Shown here: positions 1 to 5,004 of the stretch, piece after piece
Position numbering within the stretch: the first letter of the stretch is position 1
Layout of the letters: each line of letters opens with the position of its first letter
Assembly: GCA_964492185.1 (NCBI GenBank)
Contig: CAZBJH010000077.1
Location: 1 to 15,820 of the forward strand
DNA: 15,820 nt
Source of the DNA: JAFGSZ01 sp964492185
Lineage (GTDB): Bacteria > Bacteroidota > Bacteroidia > Bacteroidales > UBA10428
Reading direction: 5' to 3'
Made by a program: the position numbers and the translations under genes
The notes under the pieces: model-generated
What the model was told of the DNA's origin: nothing
Database searches by the model: none
What the model saw: only the letters and a program-made list of their open reading frames with translations

Positions 1-24
1 TGTTTATTGTCCTTTAAAACATTT

Positions 25-771
25 TCATCTCATTCTCTTCATATTCTGTTGTGAAAAAAAATCATCCTCAAGCCGAACATTAAATTTCGCCTTTTTTATT
101 AATACTACGGTTTTATTACCTTCTTTGTCAGCAGGTACCAGTTCAAAACGGCCGGGAACCATCCTGCCGTCCATCTCCCTGATATCATAGCTTAACTCTG
201 TTTTTACCAGCAAACCATCTTCATCATAATATTCGGCTTTCATTTGAATATATTCCTCCTTTGAAATCCAAAGAATGATCTTTCCCCATACAACCACGGC
301 ATCTTCAAGAGGTGTCAATTCAATTATATGGCAACTCCTGTTTTCTATTATTTCACTGCCAATCAGCTTATGAGTGTAATCTACAACTATAGATGATTCA
401 TTCAAAAGATCATCATTCGTAAAGTCGGATCCCATCCAACCTTGTGAAAGCATAGAAGGGGGCATTTTAATCATCCTGTTGATTGTTGGATTCCAGTTCC
501 ACATGTCATTTCCCCGCTTCAGATATGCCATACCTTCTTCACGCGCAGGTGCGGTAACCAGTGCCAGTGAATACTCCGCTCCTTTAGTCCATGTTTTAAG
601 AGATATTGTTCTTTCCCAGGAAGGACGTATAATTTTTATGTCCATCTCACTGTAACCGGATTCTTCGCCTCTCATTTTCTGATCGGCCCTGCGCACAATC
701 TCTTTTGCATCCTGGGGTTGTGCATCAATTGCAATAAAAGAAGCTATCGTAATAAGTAATAAGGCTTTCAT
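25..771 (-). CDS. LolA-like outer-membrane lipoprotein-sorting family protein
   Basis: 248 residues. The N-terminus (MKALLLITIASFIAIDA, then QPQDA) reads as a signal peptide, so the mature protein should be periplasmic. The body resembles the LolA-like family annotated as 'outer membrane lipoprotein-sorting protein': an early helix (AKEIVRRADQKMRGE), then alternating beta strands with landmarks MWNWNPTINRMIKMPPSM (about 110-127), WMGSDFTNDDLL, and a C-terminal strand-rich half. Members of this family form an open beta half-barrel that carries a lipid or lipoprotein acyl chain. In many bacteria they are encoded next to an MMPL/RND-type exporter under a TetR regulator. Here a TetR gene lies 107 bases upstream on the same strand, which fits that arrangement; the expected exporter would lie past the left edge and is not seen. 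The family call rests on recognised sequence character. The cargo is unknown. Confidence 0.8.
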   Translation of the reverse strand: MKALLLITIASFIAIDAQPQDAKEIVRRADQKMRGEESGYSEMDIKIIRPSWERTISLKTWTKGAEYSLALVTAPAREEGMAYLKRGNDMWNWNPTINRMIKMPPSMLSQGWMGSDFTNDDLLNESSIVVDYTHKLIGSEIIENRSCHIIELTPLEDAVVVWGKIILWISKEEYIQMKAEYYDEDGLLVKTELSYDIREMDGRMVPGRFELVPADKEGNKTVVLIKKAKFNVRLEDDFFSQQNMKRMR

Positions 772-878
772 ATAAAATTTTTATTTAATCATTTAACAAT
801 GCGCTCTCATTTTTATCATTTAAAACAATCTTGTTCGTGAATTATTTGATTGGAAAAATACATGCTCATTCTATATTT

Positions 879-1463
879 TCAGCATCTGGTGAAAAAATTA
901 ATTATCCTGTTTTTAATTTTCTCAAGTGGAAAATTGTCAGGATCAAGAATATAATGAAAAGCAACTCCATCAAGCACAGCCATAAAAAACCTTGCATCAG
1001 TCGCGGGGTCATCCGCATTCTTCCTCTCCATGAAATTATTCAGTGTTTTTGACATTGGTGACAATATTCTGATTAACTGCTCCTCAACAAAATCATATAC
1101 AATTGATTGTAGGATAATGCCAAAAAATAAACGCCAGTATTTAGTATTAGATCTTAAAATATTAAAAACTTCATTAATGAAATAATCAAATTCATCATCA
1201 GTAAGAATACCGTCCTTATTAGGATCAAAAACTACAGTAAATGTATCAAATCCATCACTTATGATCTCCTTCAGCAGATCTTCCTTGCTTTTAAAATAAT
1301 TATAAACCAGACCTTTTGATATAGCGGCCTTTTTAGCTATTTTACTGATAGATGTATAATAATACCCTTCAGAAGCAAATAATTCCAGCGCTATGTTCTT
1401 AATAAGTGCTCTCTTTTCTTCCCTTATCCTTGCATATTGTTTTTCTGTCCTTGGCATGATCAT
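879..1463 (-). CDS. TetR/AcrR-family transcriptional repressor with an EF-hand-like loop
   Basis: 194 residues. Residues about 20-66 form the TetR DNA-binding domain (ALELFASEGYYYTSISKIAKK, then AAISKGLVYNYFKSKEDLL), with the typical G-Y-T-S-I-S-I-A and Y-x-Y-F-K-S-K-E landmarks. The rest is the variable helical ligand-binding and dimer domain. Residues 80-91 read DPNKDGILTDDE, a full match to the 12-residue EF-hand calcium loop (D at 1, N at 3, D at 5, G at 6, L at 8, E at 12). It falls just after helix 4, which couples ligand binding to the DNA-binding domain. Two starts are possible, at 1463 and 1457 (MIMPRTEK); the second gives MPRTEKQYARIREEKR, a more usual TetR N-terminus. A repeat element ends one base before the outer ATG, so the native leader has been displaced. 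The regulated genes are probably itself and the downstream LolA-like gene. Confidence 0.9.
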   Translation of the reverse strand: MIMPRTEKQYARIREEKRALIKNIALELFASEGYYYTSISKIAKKAAISKGLVYNYFKSKEDLLKEIISDGFDTFTVVFDPNKDGILTDDEFDYFINEVFNILRSNTKYWRLFFGIILQSIVYDFVEEQLIRILSPMSKTLNNFMERKNADDPATDARFFMAVLDGVAFHYILDPDNFPLEKIKNRIINFFTRC

Positions 1464-1464
1464 T

Positions 1465-1638
1465 AATTAGTGTCTGTCCATAAAGTCCCATTTGCCGCGT
1501 TACGCTTGTCCGAAAATTGCTCATTTACGACTGGTAAACTCCGCGTTTCCGGACCGCGCGAGCCTTGCAAATGGAACATTCTGAACAGACATATGTACGG
1601 TTAAACATTTTTACTACTTTATCGACGGACTCTAATTA
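1465..1638 (-). mobile_element. MITE-like non-autonomous element, copy A (intact ends)
   Basis: This copy is about 174 bases with imperfect terminal inverted repeats. One end reads AATTAGTGTCTGTCCATAAA; the other, read on the minus strand, is AATTAGAGTCCGTCGATAAA (16 of 20 identical). Both ends are bounded by TAATTA, which may be a target site or part of the repeat. Bases 1485-1525 match 4796-4836 on the opposite strand at 39 of 41 positions, and bases 1607-1638 match 4559-4590 at 26 of 32. An internal TTCAGAATGTTC (minus strand) recurs at 7768-7779. It holds no coding capacity, and no transposase is encoded in the window. It lies between the tetR start codon and the tetR promoter. Confidence 0.7.
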
Positions 1639-1656
1639 GTGTCTGTCAATAAACTC
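1634..1656 (+). repeat. Terminal fragment of the same MITE-like family, copy B
   Basis: AATTAGTGTCTGTCAATAAA followed by CTC repeats the end of the element at 7734 (AATTAGAGTCTGTCAATAAA, then CTC) with one mismatch over 23 bases. It abuts copy A, sharing the TAATTA. I find no opposite end before the sigma gene, so this looks like a solo end or a decayed copy. Confidence 0.5.
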
Positions 1657-1730
1657 TTTTAAAAACCGTCCAATACTGTTTTACCCGGGCTAAGCAGTTT
1701 ATATTAAATCCAGACTACAGATTGTTTTTA

Positions 1731-1748
1731 TGACTGAACGGTTAGTCA
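1731..1748. promoter_or_regulatory. Candidate TetR operator palindrome
   Basis: TGACTGAACGGTTAGTCA is an imperfect palindrome: the half-sites TGACTGAAC and (reverse complement) TGACTAACC agree at 7 of 9 positions. The length, the central CG and the TGACT-type ends resemble operators of TetR-family repressors. It overlaps the -7 element and the predicted start site of the minus-strand promoter that reads toward tetR, as expected for autorepression. It is the only such palindrome I noticed near the gene. Confidence 0.55.
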
Positions 1749-1778
1749 AAAATATATACCTTTTTTATTATATCCAAA
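1747..1778 (-). promoter_or_regulatory. Bacteroidota-type promoter reading toward tetR
   Basis: On the minus strand there is TTTG at 1778-1775, a 20-base spacer, and TATTTTTG at 1754-1747. This matches the phylum's consensus TTTG-N19-21-TAnnTTTG. Transcription would start near 1740, inside the candidate operator, and would run through the repeat elements before reaching tetR. The leader would be about 280 bases. Confidence 0.55.
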
Positions 1779-1830
1779 TAAAATCAATAAAATTTTTTCC
1801 TGTAACTTTTTTTATCTTGCAGCGTCTTAC

Positions 1831-2334
1831 ATGCAGCTGATCGATCTAATGACAACTGCTGAATATAATACCTGCGTTGAAAAATACGCCGACAGTCTGT
1901 ATCGCTTCATTTTAAAGAATACAAATGAAGAACATACTGCTATGGATATCATCCAGGAAACCTTTACAAAATTATGGGAGAAAGTGGATAATGTAAGTGT
2001 GAATAAAGCAAAATCCTATTTATTCACAACTGCTTATCATACTTTTATTGATCATATCAGGAAAGAAAAAAACAAAGCAACATACGAACAACAATTCAGC
2101 ATAAATGAATTATGCAATGAACAGTATTCCGATCTGCAGGAACAACTCAACCTGGCTTTGCGGCAGATTCCGGAAATACAGAGGTCTGTGATCCTGTTAC
2201 GTGACTATGAAGGGTATTCCTACCAGGAAATAGGAGAAATCACCGGCCTTTCAGAAAGTCAGGTAAAAGTATACATCTACAGGGGAAGGATGGCATTGAA
2301 AAATTATATAGGAAGTATCGAAGCATTGTTATAA
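1831..2334 (+). CDS. ECF-type RNA polymerase sigma factor
   Basis: 167 residues from the first ATG. Sigma region 2 covers residues about 12-80 (Y-A-D-S-L-Y-R-F, then D39-I-I-Q-E-T-F-T-K-L-W, then Y-L-F-T-T-A-Y-H with F-I-D-H-I-R-K). Region 4 covers about 107-160 (LRQIPEIQRSVILLRDYEGY, then SYQEIGEITGLSESQVKVYI and R-G-R-x-x-L), a complete helix-turn-helix. There is no sigma-1 or sigma-3 domain, so this is the small extracytoplasmic-function type. A second in-frame ATG at 1849 gives MTTAEYNTCVEKYAD, which resembles the usual N-terminus of such factors; I think this is the likelier start. The next gene begins 4 bases after the stop and encodes a membrane-anchored partner. Together with the following beta-barrel gene this suggests a sigma module responding to the envelope. 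No convincing promoter was found directly upstream. Confidence 0.93.
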   Translation: MQLIDLMTTAEYNTCVEKYADSLYRFILKNTNEEHTAMDIIQETFTKLWEKVDNVSVNKAKSYLFTTAYHTFIDHIRKEKNKATYEQQFSINELCNEQYSDLQEQLNLALRQIPEIQRSVILLRDYEGYSYQEIGEITGLSESQVKVYIYRGRMALKNYIGSIEALL

Positions 2335-2338
2335 TGTT

Positions 2339-3427
2339 ATGAACAGAAGAATATCAATAGAAAACTATGAGGCATTTCTGCTGGATTACCTCGAAGGCAT
2401 GCTTGAACCGGATATTACGGCAAAGCTGATGTTTTTTCTGTCCCAACACCCGGAAATTGAGGTAACTGATGAAATGCCTGAGAATTGTTATTTATCCTCT
2501 AATAATGATCTGCAGATCAACCCCGGTAATCTTATAAAAAGCCTGTCCGACATTAAAAACATCAATGAAAAAAACTATGAAGAATTTCTGATCGCTAAAA
2601 TAGAAAATGATATTTCCCCTTTCGATGAAAAACGTATTAATGCATACATTAATGAACATCCTGCTGCCCGTGCTGACCTTGAGATCTACCGGAAAACACG
2701 GCTTATCAGTGATAAGCCTGTTACCTGTCCCTTAAAAGCAGAATTAAAAAAGCCTGTAACCCCATTCCTGAAACGGCGCAGGATAATTTACATCTCCATA
2801 GCAGCAGCGGCAAGCATAGCTTCCCTGTTCTTTTTTAAAGGACCATATGATAGGCCTGAAGTATCGCCCGACAGGGAGAACATTTCAAAGGAACAGCAAA
2901 TTCCCTCACAAAAGTCGCCCGCAGAAAACAAACAAGCTTTCGACACCGGATCATCAGGCACCAAATCAAAAACTCACCTTAGTGCATCAAAAAAGTTACA
3001 AAACAGCGGACAAAACAGTCAAAAACAGCAACTACCCTCTGCTGCATTTGAAGAAAGCCTTTCCCCGGCCAACCGCGGCGATATCCCTGAACGCCTTCAA
3101 ATAATTATCCGGCCGCTTCCGAATGACCATATTCAGAAAATGACACTACTTGCAGGTCAAAGCAGATCCGTTACATCATCTCCGCAACAGGATGGCAGGC
3201 CTTCTTCAACAAATCTGATCAGTGGCATTCAGTCACTGATTGGTGTTGAGATTAATAAATCGCCTGACAAATCTACATTATGGCTTGCTTTCGAATACAG
3301 CATTAAGGGAATCAATAACCTCACAGAATCGGAGATCAGGGTTTATAAAGAAACAGACCGTGAAGGAATAACCCATACGTCAATCCGATCGGAAAATTTC
3401 AGCTTTTCATCCCAATCAAATAAATAA
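2339..3427 (+). CDS. Membrane-anchored anti-sigma-factor-like protein with duplicated N-terminal module
   Basis: 362 residues, starting 4 bases after the sigma factor gene, so the two are almost certainly co-transcribed. Residues about 5-44 (ISIENYEAFLLDYLEG, ending SQHPEIE) and 75-116 (INEKNYEEFLIAKIEN, ending NEHPAARADLE) are related to each other and appear to be two copies of the short helical module found at the N-terminus of Bacteroidota anti-sigma-like proteins. Residues about 149-166 (IIYISIAAAASIASLFFF), preceded by KRRR, form one transmembrane segment with the N-terminal part in the cytoplasm. The following ~195 residues should be periplasmic. Of these, about 170-260 are low-complexity, rich in S, K, Q and P, and the last ~100 are more ordered. 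There is no zinc-binding HxxxCxxC motif. Sequestering the sigma factor is inferred from position and topology. Confidence 0.75.
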   Translation: MNRRISIENYEAFLLDYLEGMLEPDITAKLMFFLSQHPEIEVTDEMPENCYLSSNNDLQINPGNLIKSLSDIKNINEKNYEEFLIAKIENDISPFDEKRINAYINEHPAARADLEIYRKTRLISDKPVTCPLKAELKKPVTPFLKRRRIIYISIAAAASIASLFFFKGPYDRPEVSPDRENISKEQQIPSQKSPAENKQAFDTGSSGTKSKTHLSASKKLQNSGQNSQKQQLPSAAFEESLSPANRGDIPERLQIIIRPLPNDHIQKMTLLAGQSRSVTSSPQQDGRPSSTNLISGIQSLIGVEINKSPDKSTLWLAFEYSIKGINNLTESEIRVYKETDREGITHTSIRSENFSFSSQSNK

Positions 3428-3495
3428 CACGTACAACCGCTGTAACATTTCAACTTACTTTCCGTCCTACCATCAAAACCAAAATCTAAAATATT

Positions 3496-4428
3496 ATGCA
3501 AAGAACAATGATCATACTAATGGCAATATTCATATCCATATCAACTATTGCCCAGGATACCGACAGCCTGTCATTTGAAAAGGAACAGCAAAAAAGAGAG
3601 AAATTCTATTACGAAGATAAAAATGAAGTACGTATAGGTTCCGACGAATTATTACGGGTCGAGGAACTTGATGACACAGTGCGCGTGAAAGTAGGCAATA
3701 TGGAAATAATTGCTATTGAAGACGGAACAGGAACATCTGTCAAAATTAATAAATCTGATGATAACTACGACAAAAATGATAAACACCGTTTCCGCGATAA
3801 AAAATTCAAAGGCCACTGGGCCGGCTTTGAATTCGGTTTGAACAACTATGTGAACAATGATTTTTCCCTTGCACTTGATGAAGAGGCAGAATTTCTTACC
3901 CTGAATACGGCTAAATCATGGAACTTCAATCTTAATTTCCTTCAATACAGTTTGGGCTTCGGCACCAGCAGGGCAGGAATTGTTACCGGATTCGGCCTGG
4001 AATTCAGCAATTATCATTTTGACAATGATAACAGTATTGAAAAATTTGATGGTGAACTTGTTGCTAAAACATATGATTATGATCTTATAAAAAACAAATT
4101 AAAAACAGTGTATATTACTGCTCCGCTGCTTATTGAAACACAATTGCTAAATGCCCGCCGTTCAAGGCGTATTTATCTTTCTGCCGGAGTTACAGGCGGC
4201 CTGAAGCTTTTCTCCAAAACAAAAGTCAAGTATATCCAGGACGGTGCGAAACGAAAAGAAAAATCAAAAGACGATTTTTATTTATCCCCTTTCCGATACG
4301 GTATTACCGCCCGCGCGGGTTATCGCTTTATGAAATTATACTGCACCTATTATGTAACACCCCTTTTCATCAATAATCGTGCACCTGAATTGCATCCTAT
4401 AGCACTGGGATTTGCAATTACTTTCTAA
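3496..4428 (+). CDS. Outer-membrane beta-barrel protein (PorT/OMP_b-brl-like)
   Basis: 310 residues. A signal peptide (MQRTMIILMAIFISISTIAQ) is followed by a charged, non-barrel region at residues about 21-105 (with R-V-K-V-G-N-M-E-I-I and many D, K and N residues). From KGHWAGFEFGLNNY (about 105-118) to the end the sequence alternates polar and hydrophobic residues in amphipathic strands, with aromatic girdles, and finishes HPIALGFAITF. A terminal phenylalanine is typical of proteins folded by the BAM complex. It resembles the Bacteroidota family of small outer-membrane beta-barrels annotated as PorT-like. It is third in a run after the ECF sigma factor and anti-sigma-like genes (68-base gap), so it may be the sensor or a target of that module. 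Its function is not known. Confidence 0.75.
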   Translation: MQRTMIILMAIFISISTIAQDTDSLSFEKEQQKREKFYYEDKNEVRIGSDELLRVEELDDTVRVKVGNMEIIAIEDGTGTSVKINKSDDNYDKNDKHRFRDKKFKGHWAGFEFGLNNYVNNDFSLALDEEAEFLTLNTAKSWNFNLNFLQYSLGFGTSRAGIVTGFGLEFSNYHFDNDNSIEKFDGELVAKTYDYDLIKNKLKTVYITAPLLIETQLLNARRSRRIYLSAGVTGGLKLFSKTKVKYIQDGAKRKEKSKDDFYLSPFRYGITARAGYRFMKLYCTYYVTPLFINNRAPELHPIALGFAITF

Positions 4429-4484
4429 AATGACCCTTAAAACCTCCCTTCCGGCTGTTTTCCCGTAAATAACCAAGACAGTAT

Positions 4485-4516
4485 GAAGCCTGAAGAAAAT
4501 AACATCTTCGGGTTTC
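4485..4516. other. Stem-loop downstream of the beta-barrel gene
   Basis: GAAGCCTGAAGA and TCTTCGGGTTTC can pair over 12 positions (10 Watson-Crick, two G-U) around an 8-base loop. It lies 57 bases past the stop of the beta-barrel gene. No run of T follows on either strand, so a classical intrinsic terminator is not supported. It may act in 3'-end formation or mRNA stability. Confidence 0.35.
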
Positions 4517-4558
4517 CTGCTTCCGGCCATTCCAAACGCGGACTGACCCGTATATCTA

Positions 4559-4836
4559 GGGTCTGTCAATAAAGTTGGTAAAATGTTTAATTGGCCATAG
4601 CAAAATAATACAGGCACCGATTACAAATCCGCGTCAGCATATCCGGCAAGGCTTGCGCAGTCAAGATACTACCGCAAGTCTGTGACTTGTGGTCTTCAAC
4701 ATTAATATACTACCGCAAGTCTGTGACTGATGACAGTTCGCATGTTAAATTATAGAGCCACAAGTCACAGACTTGCGGCATATGATAGTTTACTTAATGA
4801 GCAATTTTCGGACAAGCGTAACGCAGTAAATGGGAC
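4559..4836 (+). mobile_element. MITE-like element, copy C (interrupted, right end lost)
   Basis: The left end GGGTCTGTCAATAAAG and its continuation to AATGTTTAA (4559-4590) match the left end of copy A at 26 of 32 positions. Bases 4796-4836 match copy A at 39 of 41 positions, but the terminal TTTATGGACAGACAC seen in copy A is missing. The two parts are separated by about 205 bases, against about 80 in copy A. The extra sequence contains the REP-like palindromes, so this copy appears to have received a secondary insertion. Confidence 0.65.
4672..4778. repeat. Cluster of REP-like palindromes (three copies)
   Basis: The unit is CCGCAAGTC, TGT, GACTTGTGG, an imperfect palindrome able to form a 9-pair stem (one G-U) with a 3-base loop. 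A complete copy lies at 4672-4692 and a truncated one at 4713-4728 (spaced 41 bases, both preceded by ATACTA). A complete copy in the opposite orientation lies at 4758-4778. The same 21-base unit recurs at 15795-15815. No RAYT transposase is seen in the window. Confidence 0.8.
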
Positions 4837-5004
4837 CAAAAATACAAGTCAAGTTTTTCAGGCTTTTTTATTAACACGTTCCGTAAAACTTTTCACAAGG
4901 AATTATTATCATTATTCCGGATTGTGCATAACTTTTAATTTATTATACGAAGAATTTCCCGTATTATAAGTATTTTCAATCCGTTTCAAAATGATCATCA
5001 TAAC

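Larger units (their letters stand above)
4429..5004. other. Gene-free intergenic region dominated by repeats
   Basis: These 576 bases between the beta-barrel gene and the hybrid kinase carry no credible gene. They hold a hairpin (4485-4516), a broken copy of the MITE-like element (4559-4836) and a cluster of REP-like palindromes inside that copy. The last ~160 bases are AT-rich and presumably include the kinase promoter. The best candidate there is TAACTTTT at 4929-4936, with no good upstream TTTG. Confidence 0.7.

Noticed and set aside
831..1052. 73-residue open frame opposite the tetR 3' end
   Set aside because: It lies antisense to a well-supported TetR gene and has no recognisable features.
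1813..1820. TATCTTGC as the promoter of the ECF sigma gene
   Set aside because: It fails the TAnnTTTG consensus, has no TTTG at the right distance upstream, and would start transcription at or just before the first ATG. It would be compatible only with the later start at 1849.
4336..4617. 93-residue open frame on the minus strand
   Set aside because: It overlaps the end of the beta-barrel gene in antisense and runs into the repeat element; the sequence has no protein-like features.
4672..4778. Possible CRISPR array
   Set aside because: There are only three copies of a 21-base unit, one inverted and one truncated, with unequal spacing and no cas genes.
4730..4969. 79-residue open frame on the plus strand
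   Set aside because: It crosses the REP palindrome and the MITE-like block, so it is repeat sequence that happens to lack stops.
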